DNA from: Methanoregula sp.
GTDB lineage: Archaea > Halobacteriota > Methanomicrobia > Methanomicrobiales > Methanospirillaceae
DNA: 64,000 bases
Reading direction: 5' to 3'
Assembly: GCF_028712425.1 (NCBI RefSeq)
Contig: NZ_JAQTQD010000001.1
Location: 146,389-210,388, forward strand
Below the pieces are notes generated by a model. It ran no database searches, was not told the DNA's origin, and saw only the letters and a list, made by a program, of their open reading frames with translations. This document shows, in pieces, positions 17,396-26,461 of this stretch. The translations under genes and the position numbers were made by a program. Within the stretch, counting starts at the first letter, position 1, and every line of letters starts with the position of its first letter.

Positions 17396-18919
17396 TCAGT
17401 TTTTCCCGCGTGATATTTTTCCCGCGTGATATTCTTCTATCTGGCCAAAGGCAGTCAGCTTCCCGTTCTCGACAAACGAGACAGCCCCGTGTCCGCCGCA
17501 GATGAGACAGCGCCGGCCGGAAGATTCCAGGACCTTGTCGGTCTCCTCTGCAAGGGCCATCAGGGCAATCCGCTCCTGCTTTGCCCGGTCACTGTCGACA
17601 TTGACAGAGGTGACCAGGAATGCGGCAAGGGAACTGTAATCCGCCCGGGCCTTGGTCAGGCTCCCGAAATTGATGACACTGTCGGCCGCGAAAATCAGGC
17701 CATGATCGCGCGAATAGAGGAATACCTGCCCGAAGGTGTGTCCCCCTAAGCCGTCAAGCACGTCCAGTTGCATCGGCCCGACGGACACCGTCGCGATAAC
17801 AGGGAAGATCCCACGCTTCTCTCCTTTGGGCTCGCCAAAACAGCAGATATCCTTTGGCACCTGGAACCGGGAGAAGAGGTTGATCATCCGTGTATAGAAC
17901 TCCTCAAGTACCGACTCCTGGCTCCGCGATCCCCAGCCCCGGTTGTTCGTGCGGATAATCGCAAGCGTACCGTTGTGCATGTGAACCGGCACGGAGAAGT
18001 GCCCCGATGCCCCGCAGTGGTCCGCGTCTGCATGCGTGACAATAATGTGGGAGAGTTTCCGCATGTCAATCCCATACCGCGAGAAGAGCGCCATAAAGTC
18101 ATTGTGGTAGATGCCGTACCCGGTATCGATCATCACCAGGTCGTCCGGAGAACTGATGAGAAAGACCGATCCCCCGCACGGAGGCTGGAAACAGTACAGG
18201 GTTATTTCGGGTGCCATCGTAAACTGCTGCACCGATGCATAAAAACCCGGTCCCGAGGTTTCCATCATGGTCCGGCCGGTTGCAAGCACGCTTTCAAAGA
18301 CCTGGTGGGGATTGCACCCGCGGTCCATGAGTTCCTGCGCTATATGGTTACTGTCCGCGAGAAAAGAGAGCAGGAACGCATCCTCCGATTCGCCTATCAG
18401 CTCGCGGACTGCCTGGGCATACCGGACATAGAAGACCGTATCATCGAGGTGCCGGCCGGTCCGGTCGTACTCGATGATCTCGAGCCGGTACCGTGACTTG
18501 AGCTCGTCGAGCAGGCGGTCGATCTCCCTGCTCTGTTCGAGGTTCAGGCTGATGGTCAGGCGATCGGGATGACGGCCCTTATCGTCAAAATCGATCAGGG
18601 CGATATTTGCTCCGGCTGAGGTGATGTACGAGAGGAATTCGTAGAGTGCCCCGGGGCGGTGCGGGAGATAGACGCAGAACTTCAAAAAATCCAGCGTTAC
18701 AAGGGATGTCTGGAGATACCCGATCCGGGTAAGGTCTTCCATGATCTTCCGGTACGATTCTTCAGTTGCAGTCACCTCGTAGAATACCGTCCCGGGATCG
18801 ATACGCCGGTCGAACTGGATGCGGTTGATGTTGCCATCATAGTGCTTGATGATCTCGGCTGCCCGGTGCAATGAGCCGGGTTCATCCGGCATGTGAGCGA
18901 CAAAAGAATACTTCTGCAT
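17396..18919 (-). CDS. Two ACT domains fused to a metallo-beta-lactamase-fold hydrolase
   Basis: The 507-residue protein starts with two ACT-type domains (about 1-75 and 76-150), which normally bind amino acids as allosteric effectors. It continues through a helical linker (about 155-210) into a metallo-beta-lactamase domain with the metal motif THADADHCG (about 289-297), the downstream loop GHTFGQVFLYS and a later GGHGAVS. This looks like a ligand-regulated hydrolase or glyoxalase-II-like enzyme of the cytosol; I know of no characterised example with certainty. The last codons lie in a perfect 16-bp tandem duplication (17400-17431), which has altered the C-terminus. It is a stand-alone gene. 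Confidence 0.82.
   Translation of the reverse strand: MQKYSFVAHMPDEPGSLHRAAEIIKHYDGNINRIQFDRRIDPGTVFYEVTATEESYRKIMEDLTRIGYLQTSLVTLDFLKFCVYLPHRPGALYEFLSYITSAGANIALIDFDDKGRHPDRLTISLNLEQSREIDRLLDELKSRYRLEIIEYDRTGRHLDDTVFYVRYAQAVRELIGESEDAFLLSFLADSNHIAQELMDRGCNPHQVFESVLATGRTMMETSGPGFYASVQQFTMAPEITLYCFQPPCGGSVFLISSPDDLVMIDTGYGIYHNDFMALFSRYGIDMRKLSHIIVTHADADHCGASGHFSVPVHMHNGTLAIIRTNNRGWGSRSQESVLEEFYTRMINLFSRFQVPKDICCFGEPKGEKRGIFPVIATVSVGPMQLDVLDGLGGHTFGQVFLYSRDHGLIFAADSVINFGSLTKARADYSSLAAFLVTSVNVDSDRAKQERIALMALAEETDKVLESSGRRCLICGGHGAVSFVENGKLTAFGQIEEYHAGKISRGKN
17400..17431. repeat. Perfect 16-bp tandem duplication at a gene end
   Basis: TTTTTCCCGCGTGATA occurs twice in direct tandem, 17400-17415 and 17416-17431. 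Because 16 is not a multiple of three, the two copies are read in different frames, so the last residues (AGKISRGKN) of the ACT/metallo-beta-lactamase protein come from this duplication. Confidence 0.9.
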
Positions 18920-18976
18920 GATATCCCGATTGAGGTACTACCGTTGCGCCCGGTCGTCAATATACATTATGGTCTC

Positions 18977-18993
18977 AAAAAAAGTTCAAAAAA
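18977..18993 (-). terminator. Oligo-T terminator region of the DUF3821 gene
   Basis: Runs of seven and six A on the plus strand (T7 and T6 on the coding strand) lie just past the stop at 19002. The arrangement fits archaeal oligo-U termination. Confidence 0.4.
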
Positions 18994-19001
18994 GAGCGGG
19001 A

Positions 19002-20063
19002 TTAATCTGTCTTCCGCACCGCACAACCAACAAGGAGGACAACCCCAGCGATGATCACACCGGCAAGGGTTGTAACGGGAGAAACCGGAAGGGAGAGCGG
19101 GCTTTTCACCAGCACCGGGGAGAGGGAGGTGGTCTCACCGGCATAGACCGTCACCGGGAGAGAGAAGGTGAGGTACCCGGGCGACCGGATCTCTACAGTG
19201 TGCGTTCCCGGAGCGATATTTGCAAGGGTAATTGGCGTGACACCCATACTGACCGAGTCCACAGAGACAGCAGCGCCGGCCGGGTTGGAGGATACGGAGA
19301 GCGTGCCGGCATCCGCTGCCATTCCCGCAGGTGTCGTGGGTGCGAGCGTAACGTTTGCCACGGGAGTAGCAGGCGGCACTACCGTAATTGTGGTCCGGTA
19401 CGTGTTCTTGACAGAGGGACTTGAGACGGTCACATAGTAGGTGCCCGGAGGCATATCCACGCGGAACGCATAGGTGAAATATCCTGAGCGGCTTGCAGCA
19501 GTATCGTACGTGCGGTAGACCTTCCCGACCTCATCGCTGATTATGATGTGAATATCAGAGGTCCCCTGTTCAGCCGTCCCCTGGAGCTGAAGGTATTCCC
19601 CGGTTTCAAGCGTGTCGGGATTTGCAATAACATAGAAATCCGGTTTCTTCATCATGACCGATGTTTTTGCGGATACTTCAGGATTGTTCACATCAAAAAC
19701 CGTGATATAGTACCGGGCAGTCTGCATCTTGTCAACGCCCTTGATCGATCCCGTATACCAGACAAGACGCCATTTCCCGTCATCTTTGACTACAACCGGG
19801 TTCCCGGTTCCCTCGGCACCATCGAGATCGTAAATTGGGACACCGTTTGCCGGCAGGTCCGGCCCGGTCAGCCTGATTGCCGTGGAGTTCCCGGAGGGGG
19901 ATGTCCCGTCGAAGATAATCGTATCGCCAATATAGTACCCGCCGCTGCCCCAGTAGGCGATCGATATTGTGCTGTTTTCTGCCAATACCGGCGGGATGCA
20001 GAAGATGACGGCGAGGAGCAAAACCAGCCGTGGAATCATTCTCTTTATACTACTCTCTCCCAT
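19002..20063 (-). CDS. Secreted surface protein with DUF3821 and PEGA domains
   Basis: I start it at the ATG at 20063 (353 residues) with an upstream GAGG; the frame is open to 20093. A signal peptide (RMIPRLVLLLAVIFCIPPVLA) precedes a DUF3821-like region (about 30-225), a family typical of Methanomicrobiales, with the pattern TISIAYWGSGGYYIGDTI. A Pro/Thr linker is followed by a PEGA domain (about 253-320, GTLSVSSNPAGAAVSVD) and a C-terminal membrane helix with a short basic tail. It is an exported, membrane-anchored cell-surface protein, divergent from the acetyl-CoA synthase operon. Function is unknown. Confidence 0.8.
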   Translation of the reverse strand: MGESSIKRMIPRLVLLLAVIFCIPPVLAENSTISIAYWGSGGYYIGDTIIFDGTSPSGNSTAIRLTGPDLPANGVPIYDLDGAEGTGNPVVVKDDGKWRLVWYTGSIKGVDKMQTARYYITVFDVNNPEVSAKTSVMMKKPDFYVIANPDTLETGEYLQLQGTAEQGTSDIHIIISDEVGKVYRTYDTAASRSGYFTYAFRVDMPPGTYYVTVSSPSVKNTYRTTITVVPPATPVANVTLAPTTPAGMAADAGTLSVSSNPAGAAVSVDSVSMGVTPITLANIAPGTHTVEIRSPGYLTFSLPVTVYAGETTSLSPVLVKSPLSLPVSPVTTLAGVIIAGVVLLVGCAVRKTD

Positions 20064-20142
20064 AACAGTGCCTCGATTTATAAAGAATATCACTGTGCTA
20101 CTCTATATCTCCTTTACGGTCATCATTTGCGGTAGTACGCCA

Positions 20143-20155
20143 AATCCGACGGATT
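20143..20155. promoter_or_regulatory. Perfect 13-bp dyad upstream of the acs promoter
   Basis: AATCCG-A-CGGATT is a perfect palindrome about 20 bp before the TATA-like element of the acsB operon, in the divergent promoter region. Its position suits an activator or regulator site. No regulator gene is adjacent, so this is a candidate only. Confidence 0.35.
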
Positions 20156-20175
20156 CCGGATTATCAAAGAACGAA

Positions 20176-20187
20176 ACTATATCTATA
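20176..20187 (+). promoter_or_regulatory. TATA-like promoter of the acsB operon
   Basis: ACTATATCTATA lies about 40 bp before the ATG at 20223, suitable for an archaeal box A with a short leader carrying AGAGGTA as ribosome binding site. Confidence 0.5.
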
Positions 20188-20222
20188 TTACCGGGTAACT
20201 GTTGGTACGAGGCAAAGAGGTA

Positions 20223-22253
20223 ATGACCGACGTAGAATCAGCCAAAAAACATGGCGAAGAGTCATTGAAAACGAGGATCGCATCGATCCAGAAACCGTTC
20301 TCTTATGAAGAAACGGCCTACCACCTCCCGATATCATACGCGCTGACCGGTGTCGCAGTCCACGACCGTGCAGCAGCGGAAGATGTTTTCAAAAAGACCG
20401 CTGGCAATCCCATCGTAGCATCCGAATGCCTGCTGGCTGAACAGACCGCAGTAAAGGGAAAGGAACCTGCACCGTATACCGGTTTCATCAGCGACACGGT
20501 AATCCGGAAGCTCGGTTATTCTCTCGTGGACGGAAGCATTCTCGGGCTCGCACTCATTGTCGGAACTCCCAAAGGAGAAGGGAGCGCCGCTGCCATCTGC
20601 CGTGAGCTGCAGGAAAAATACATGCTCACATTCCTTGCAGGAACTGTTGTCCCATCGCTGTCGGCAGCCGGCGTGAAGGTCGGACTCGACTATCGCCTCA
20701 TCCCCCTGGGCTCATCCCCGTTTTACGGTATTCATTTTGTGGACATCGTTGCCCGCGTTGCCATGATGTTTGGCGGGGTTACGCCCGGTGACATGCACCG
20801 CCTGCTGACATACGCGGCCGAGCGTGCCAAGGCAATCGTGATTGTCTTCCCCGGCCTGACCGATGAGGAAATTGCCCTTGTCGATGGCATGCGGGTGCTG
20901 GGATTTCCCATCCTTTCCCTTGGCGGGTACGAGAATGCAACCTGGGTTCCGGCAACCCCGGGCGATGTGGTGCGCCAGGGAATGGAGCTCAGGGGCATCC
21001 GGGTCAATGTCACGGCAATCCCGATCCCCATGAGCTGTTCACCGGCATTTGAGGGAAAGAGCATAAGAAAAGAAGAGATGTATGTAGAGTTCGGTGGCGG
21101 CCGGTCCACTGCATTTGAGCTTCTCCGGATGCGCGAGCCTTCCGGGATCGAAGATGGCAAGGTCACAGTCATCGGTACGGAGATCGATTCTATGAAGGAG
21201 GGCTCAGCGAACCCGCTCGGGATCATCATCGAAGTAGCCGGGAAGACGATGAAGAAGGACTACGAGCCGGTCCTCGAACGCCGCATCCATAATTTTGTCA
21301 ATTACGGCGAAGGCTCCTGGCACGTTGCCCAGCGCGATCTCATCTGGGTGAGGATCTCGAAAGAAGCCGTGGCAAAAGGGGTGAAGATCGAGCACATCGG
21401 AAAGTTGCTGGCAAGCAAGTTCCGGATGGACTTCCCCCAGCTGCTCGATGCGGTATCCGTGACGCTGATCACGGACCCGGCTAAGGTTGCCGAAGCAAAG
21501 AAAGAGGCTGAACGGGTGTACGATGAACGCGATGCCCGGATCAAGGGCATGCGCGATTCCGACGTGAACACATACTATTCCTGCACGCTCTGCCAGACGT
21601 TCGCCCCAAACCATGTCTGCGTGATCACTCCCGAACGGCTCGCTCTTTGCGGGGCGATCAGCTGGCTTGATGGAAAGATTGCCTACGAGATGTCACCGTC
21701 CGGCGCCAACCAGCCCATCGAGAAGGGTGCGGTTATCAACGAGCTGACCGGGGAGTTTGAAGGGGTGAACCGGTTCGTCAAGAAAGCGAGCCACGGGGAG
21801 ATCGAGCGCTGCTCCCTCTATAGCGTGATGGAATACCCGATGACCTGCTGCGGCTGTTTCGAGGCAATCGCCCTGATGCTGCCCGAAGTGAACGGGATCA
21901 TGGTCGTGAACCGGGAATACAAAGGCATGACCCCCTCGGGCATGACTTTCTCAACGCTTGCGGGAACGATTGGCGGCGGGGCGCAGACACCGGGCTTTGC
22001 CGGTATCTCCAAGAACTATATCCTCTCGGACCGCTTCCTCCAGGGGGAAGGAGGGATCGAGCGGCTCGTCTGGATGCCGGCTGCGCTGAAAGAGGAACTC
22101 AAAGAGCGGCTTGAGAAGAAACTCGAAGAACGGGGCCTTACCGGGTTCCTTGACAAGGTTGCGGATGAGACCACTGCCGAAACCATCGAAGCGCTCATAG
22201 AATTTTTAGAGCGGGGCGGGCATCCTGCACTGACGATGAAGCCACTGGTGTGA
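20223..22253 (+). CDS. acsB: Acetyl-CoA synthase, bacterial-type (CO-methylating)
   Basis: The enzyme joins CO, a corrinoid-bound methyl group and CoA to make or cleave acetyl-CoA. I chose the ATG at 20223 because GAGGTA precedes it (676 residues). The A-cluster ligands are all present: Cys454, Cys457, Cys466 and Cys476 for the Fe4S4 cluster (spacing 2, 8, 9) and Cys543-Gly-Cys545 for the two nickels. The same spacing, shifted by a constant 52, is known in the Moorella enzyme. At 676 residues it keeps most of the long N-terminal part of bacterial AcsB, which contacts CO dehydrogenase; archaeal CdhC (about 460-470) lacks it. First gene of a six-gene operon; no CO dehydrogenase gene follows. 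Confidence 0.93.
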   Translation: MTDVESAKKHGEESLKTRIASIQKPFSYEETAYHLPISYALTGVAVHDRAAAEDVFKKTAGNPIVASECLLAEQTAVKGKEPAPYTGFISDTVIRKLGYSLVDGSILGLALIVGTPKGEGSAAAICRELQEKYMLTFLAGTVVPSLSAAGVKVGLDYRLIPLGSSPFYGIHFVDIVARVAMMFGGVTPGDMHRLLTYAAERAKAIVIVFPGLTDEEIALVDGMRVLGFPILSLGGYENATWVPATPGDVVRQGMELRGIRVNVTAIPIPMSCSPAFEGKSIRKEEMYVEFGGGRSTAFELLRMREPSGIEDGKVTVIGTEIDSMKEGSANPLGIIIEVAGKTMKKDYEPVLERRIHNFVNYGEGSWHVAQRDLIWVRISKEAVAKGVKIEHIGKLLASKFRMDFPQLLDAVSVTLITDPAKVAEAKKEAERVYDERDARIKGMRDSDVNTYYSCTLCQTFAPNHVCVITPERLALCGAISWLDGKIAYEMSPSGANQPIEKGAVINELTGEFEGVNRFVKKASHGEIERCSLYSVMEYPMTCCGCFEAIALMLPEVNGIMVVNREYKGMTPSGMTFSTLAGTIGGGAQTPGFAGISKNYILSDRFLQGEGGIERLVWMPAALKEELKERLEKKLEERGLTGFLDKVADETTAETIEALIEFLERGGHPALTMKPLV

Positions 22254-22258
22254 GGACC

Positions 22259-23215
22259 ATGCCGTTCGAAATGAATTTCGGCTGGACCACCCCTATTGGC
22301 GAAGTGGTCCTCGGTGCAACAAAAGCGGATGGAGGGACACGGAGGATCTCGTACCGTATCGGTGGGGGGACGACACTTCCCTTCCTCGAATCGTCGCCCT
22401 CCTCGCCCGCTCCGCTCATTGCTTTTGAGATCTGCGACAACCCCGACTTCTGGTCACCCATTGTGAAAGACTACTGCGGGGATGTTGTCAACAATGCAAA
22501 TGAATGGGCAAAAAAGGCGGATGCCGACTACGGTGCCGACCTTGTCCGGCTCCACCTGACCAGCACGAAGCAGAGGAACTTTTCCGATATCGCCTCGCTT
22601 GGCAGTGTTGTCGAAGGCGTCCTCTCGGCCACAAGTCTCCCGGTTATCATCGAGGGGAGCAACGAGCCGAAGATCGACAGCGAGGTGTACCAGAAATGCG
22701 GGGAGGCCGGCCAGGGCGAACGGCTCCTTCTCGGGACTGCAGAAGCGGGGAAGTACCGCAGTATCGCAGCAGCTGCCCTTGCCTACAACCATTCCATCAT
22801 CGCCCAGTCGCCCATTGACATCAACCTGGCAAAGCAGCTCAACATCCTCTTAAAGGAGATCGGGGTGCAACGCGACCATATCGTGATTGATCCATACACG
22901 GGAGCGCTCGGGTACGGTTTCGAGTACTCGTACTCTGCCATGGAACGAATACGATTCTCTGCCCTCAAGGGGGACACCGACCTTGCCATGCCAATGATCT
23001 GCTCATCGGCCGATACTCTCACGATCAAGGAAGTGCGGGAGGCTGGCGACGGATTGCAGGACGAGACGGCAATCCAGTGGGAGCTCTTCACCTGCCTTGC
23101 AGCCGCAACGGCCGGGGCAGAGATCCTCTGTGTCCGCCATCCCGGAACCATCGTGCCCTTACGAAAGGCGCTTGCCGGCATGAAACAACCGGCACAGTCC
23201 GCGGGGGTGCCGTGA
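22259..23215 (+). CDS. acsD: Corrinoid/iron-sulfur protein, small subunit
   Basis: About 318 residues. It is the TIM-barrel small subunit of the corrinoid/Fe-S protein that carries the methyl group to acetyl-CoA synthase (AcsD; CdhD in archaeal nomenclature). Recognisable segments are MNFGWTTPIGEVVLGAT, DADYGADLVRLHLTST, IEGSNEPKIDSEVYQKC and HIVIDPYTGALGYGFEYSY. The ATG at 22259 sits a few bases after GTGAGG; a GTG at 22250 overlapping the acsB stop is the alternative. Four bases separate its stop region from acsC. Confidence 0.92.
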   Translation: MPFEMNFGWTTPIGEVVLGATKADGGTRRISYRIGGGTTLPFLESSPSSPAPLIAFEICDNPDFWSPIVKDYCGDVVNNANEWAKKADADYGADLVRLHLTSTKQRNFSDIASLGSVVEGVLSATSLPVIIEGSNEPKIDSEVYQKCGEAGQGERLLLGTAEAGKYRSIAAAALAYNHSIIAQSPIDINLAKQLNILLKEIGVQRDHIVIDPYTGALGYGFEYSYSAMERIRFSALKGDTDLAMPMICSSADTLTIKEVREAGDGLQDETAIQWELFTCLAAATAGAEILCVRHPGTIVPLRKALAGMKQPAQSAGVP

Positions 23216-23216
23216 G

Positions 23217-24554
23217 ATGGCCCTCAAGGCACTGGATATCTACAAGCTCCTCCCCAAGAAGAACTGCAAGGAGTGCGGCGATCCGACCTGTCTCACGTTC
23301 GCGATGAAACTTGCCGGCGGGAAAGCAGACCTCGACCTCTGCCCGTACCTGAGCGACGAGGCAAAGTCCGTGCTTGGTGCAACAACCCGCCCGCCGATCC
23401 GCCTGGTCAAGATCGGTGTTGGCACGAAAAATTTCAAGGTCGGGGAGGAAACGGTCCTGTACCGCCACGAGAAGACCTTCTACCACCCCCCGGGCCTTGT
23501 CTTCCGGGTCACCGACACCATGCCTGCAGAGGAGATCGTTGCGATAACCCGTAGGGTACGGGACGAAGTCCTCACGCGTGTTGGTGCTGACCTTCGGTTC
23601 AATGGTATCGCCATAGAGAACGTGAGCGGTTCAGCGGAGACATTTGCCCGGGCAGTGGAAACGGTGGAAAAAGTTGAAGCCCACCTCCCGCCTGTCCTCA
23701 TATCGAAAGACACGGCAGCGCTGAAGGCTGCGCTGGTCCACTGCGGCACCTACCGCCCCCTCCTCCACGCGGCAACACAGGATAATGTGCAGGAGATGTG
23801 CGCACTTGCCAGACAGCACGGGTGCCCGCTTGTCGTAAGATCCGGCAGCCTCGATGACCTTGTGAACCTGGTGAAGACCTGCACGGCCGATGGCGTGACT
23901 GATCTTGTCCTTGACCTTGCGCCTGAAAACTTCGGTGAATTTATCCGGCGTTCCACGGCTGTCCGCCAGCTCGCCATCACCCGTGCAGTCCCGGATCTCG
24001 GGTATCCGGTGTACCTTAATGCCGCAGAGACCGGGCAGGAGGATGCAGCGGTTGCATTGGGAATTGTCAAATACGGGTCTGTCATCGTCACCGATCCTCT
24101 CCCGTCCGGGTCCGCCAAAGCTGCCCTTACCCTCCGGCAGAACATCTATACCGATCCGCAGAAGCCCATCCAGATGAACCCGGGCATTTATCGCGTGGGT
24201 TCACCGGACAAGGACTCCCCGGTCCTGATGACCGTGAACTTCTCGCTCACGTTCTTCACGCTCCAGGGATACCTTGAATCCGCCCGCGTCCCCTGCTTTA
24301 TGCTGATCGTTGACACGGAAGGCTTGTCAGTCCTGACAGCAGTGGCTGCGGGAAAACTCTCCGAGATGCTGGTCCGGGACTCGATCAAGACATTCGGGCT
24401 CGAGAACGAGGTCTCCCACCGGAAACTGATCATTCCCGGCTATGCCTCCCCGCTTTCCGGGAGGATTGAAGACGCGACCGGCTGGAAAGTCCTTGTCGGT
24501 CCCCGCGATGCAGCAGAGATCGGGGAGTACCTGCACCAGGAGTGGAAGAAATAG
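23217..24554 (+). CDS. acsC: Corrinoid/iron-sulfur protein, large subunit
   Basis: 445 residues, the usual AcsC/CdhE size. The N-terminal domain binds the Fe4S4 cluster through Cys17, Cys20, Cys25 and Cys42 (KKNCKECGDPTCLTFAMK). A TIM barrel follows, and the C-terminal domain (about 320-445) binds the cobamide. With AcsD it accepts a methyl group and passes it to the A-cluster of AcsB. The gene lies between acsD and the activator gene with one or no spacer base on either side. The cobamide it needs is probably made by the cbi operon at 42.1-47.8 kb. Confidence 0.93.
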   Translation: MALKALDIYKLLPKKNCKECGDPTCLTFAMKLAGGKADLDLCPYLSDEAKSVLGATTRPPIRLVKIGVGTKNFKVGEETVLYRHEKTFYHPPGLVFRVTDTMPAEEIVAITRRVRDEVLTRVGADLRFNGIAIENVSGSAETFARAVETVEKVEAHLPPVLISKDTAALKAALVHCGTYRPLLHAATQDNVQEMCALARQHGCPLVVRSGSLDDLVNLVKTCTADGVTDLVLDLAPENFGEFIRRSTAVRQLAITRAVPDLGYPVYLNAAETGQEDAAVALGIVKYGSVIVTDPLPSGSAKAALTLRQNIYTDPQKPIQMNPGIYRVGSPDKDSPVLMTVNFSLTFFTLQGYLESARVPCFMLIVDTEGLSVLTAVAAGKLSEMLVRDSIKTFGLENEVSHRKLIIPGYASPLSGRIEDATGWKVLVGPRDAAEIGEYLHQEWKK

Positions 24555-26456
24555 ATGCGGACTGTAACCTTCCTCCCGAGTTACTACAAGATCGATGTCC
24601 CCCGGGGTACGACGGTGCTCGATGCCACACAGCGGGCCGGCCTCTCCATGAACGTTGTCTGCGGCGGACAAGGCAAGTGCGGCAAGTGCATTGTCTTTAT
24701 CCGGTCGGGCCGGGCAGAGTTCGACCGGCAGAAATATGGCAGGTTCTTTACCGAACCCGAGCTGCAGAAAGGCGGCTGCCTTGCCTGCGAGACGATTGTC
24801 CAGGGCGACCTCCATGTCTTCGTTCCCGAGAGTACCCTCATCCAGGAGCAGAAGATCCTTGTCGAGGGGCTCGACCACGAGATCGAGTTCCATCCCTCAG
24901 TCCGGAAGTATTATGTTGAGCTCCACCCCCCAAGCCTCGCGGACCCGTCACCGGACCTTTCCCGGTTCCTCTGGGGAATCCAGAAGAGCGGGGGGCCGGT
25001 AGCAGAGAAGATGTATGCACCACTCGCAGTGCTCCGGGAGATGCCGTCCATCCTGCGGCACAGCGAATGGAAGGTGACGGCAACCATCGGCCTTGTGCCC
25101 GGCGGTTACCGGGTCATCGACCTCCAGGAGAACGATACTTCGAAACGGGTCTATGGGGCTGCCGTTGACCTGGGCTCGACAACCATTGTCGTGTATCTCT
25201 GGGACCTGGTCACCGGGAAGGTCGTTGGCGTTGCCTCGAACTACAACAAGCAGATCAGCTGCGGGGAGGACATTCTTGCCCGCGTCAACTTTGCCCGGAA
25301 GAACGGACTGACAAAGCTCCAGGCGCTTGCTGCCGAGAGCATCAACCAGGCCATCACTTCAGCATCGAACTCAGCGGGGATCGACCGGGAGGACATTTAC
25401 GATGTGGTTGTTGCGGGCAACACGGTCATGACCCATATGCTCCTTGGGATCGACCCGGCTTACATGATCGCCGAGCCATATGTCCCGGTTGTCCGCAGGG
25501 CACTCTCGATTGCGGCAAGCCGGCTCGGGATTGCCTGCAACCCGAATGGCGGCGTCTATGCATTCCCCGCGGTCAGCGATTTTATCGGGGGCGATATCAT
25601 TGCCGACATCCTTGCCTGCGGCATGGGGGAGCGCGAAGAGATCTCGCTTCTCGTGGACATCGGCACGAACTTCGAAGTGGTTCTCGGGAACAAGGAATGG
25701 ATGTTCTCCTGTGCAGGCGCAGCCGGCCCGGCCCTTGAAGGGGGCGAAGTGCTCTTTGGCATGCGGGCCAATCCCGGGGCAATCGAGAAGATCACCATCG
25801 ACCCGGTCACGCTCGACCCGAAATACTCGACCATCAACGGGATCAAACCCCGGGGCATCTGCGGCTCGGGGCTCATCGATCTTCTCGCAGAGCTGTTGCT
25901 CGTCTGCGTCATCGACCGGACCGGGCGGATCAACACCGGGATCGAACACCCCCGCATACGGAAAGGGACGCATTTCCCGGAATTTGTCGTCGCCTGGGCA
26001 AAGGAGACAGATACCGGGAAGGATATCGTCATCACGGAAAATGATATCAAGAACCTGATCATGAGCAAGGCATCGGTCCACGCTGCCTGCGTCACCCTGA
26101 TGAAAGAAGCAGGCGTGACCCACAAGGATATCTCGACCATCTACTTTGCCGGTGCATTCGGCAACTACCTGGACAAAAAGAACGCAACCATCATCGGCCT
26201 GATCCCGGAGATTGACTTAAAAGACATCAAAAATATCGGCAACGGGGCAGTCACCGGGGCAAACATTGCGCTCATCAACCGCCGGGCCCGAAAGACCCTC
26301 GACGATATCGCGTACCGGATCGCGTATATCGAGCTGAATGCCGAGAGCTCGTTCATGGACGAGTACACCGGCAGCACATTCCTCCCGCACACGGACTTCT
26401 CGCTCTTCCCGGGAGTCCAGGAACTGCTCGATTCCTGCCGGATCCGGAAGGAGTGA
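24555..26456 (+). CDS. acsV: Reductive activator of the corrinoid protein (RACo, DUF4445 family)
   Basis: 633 residues. The N-terminal plant-type [2Fe-2S] ferredoxin domain has Cys36, Cys42, Cys45 and a final ligand at Cys75 or Cys78 (CGGQGKCGKC ... GGCLAC). A linker leads to an ASKHA ATPase-like domain with AVDLGSTTIVVYLWDL (about 205), LVDIGTNFEVVLGN and FAGAFGNYLDKK. Such proteins use ATP to reduce Co(II) of the corrinoid protein back to active Co(I) after accidental oxidation. Its place directly after acsDC makes the substrate clear. Its stop overlaps a possible GTG start of the next gene. Confidence 0.92.
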   Translation: MRTVTFLPSYYKIDVPRGTTVLDATQRAGLSMNVVCGGQGKCGKCIVFIRSGRAEFDRQKYGRFFTEPELQKGGCLACETIVQGDLHVFVPESTLIQEQKILVEGLDHEIEFHPSVRKYYVELHPPSLADPSPDLSRFLWGIQKSGGPVAEKMYAPLAVLREMPSILRHSEWKVTATIGLVPGGYRVIDLQENDTSKRVYGAAVDLGSTTIVVYLWDLVTGKVVGVASNYNKQISCGEDILARVNFARKNGLTKLQALAAESINQAITSASNSAGIDREDIYDVVVAGNTVMTHMLLGIDPAYMIAEPYVPVVRRALSIAASRLGIACNPNGGVYAFPAVSDFIGGDIIADILACGMGEREEISLLVDIGTNFEVVLGNKEWMFSCAGAAGPALEGGEVLFGMRANPGAIEKITIDPVTLDPKYSTINGIKPRGICGSGLIDLLAELLLVCVIDRTGRINTGIEHPRIRKGTHFPEFVVAWAKETDTGKDIVITENDIKNLIMSKASVHAACVTLMKEAGVTHKDISTIYFAGAFGNYLDKKNATIIGLIPEIDLKDIKNIGNGAVTGANIALINRRARKTLDDIAYRIAYIELNAESSFMDEYTGSTFLPHTDFSLFPGVQELLDSCRIRKE

Positions 26457-26461
26457 GTATC

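Noticed and set aside
20223..22253. Annotation as archaeal CdhC
   Set aside because: The protein is about 200 residues too long and has the bacterial AcsB N-terminal region.
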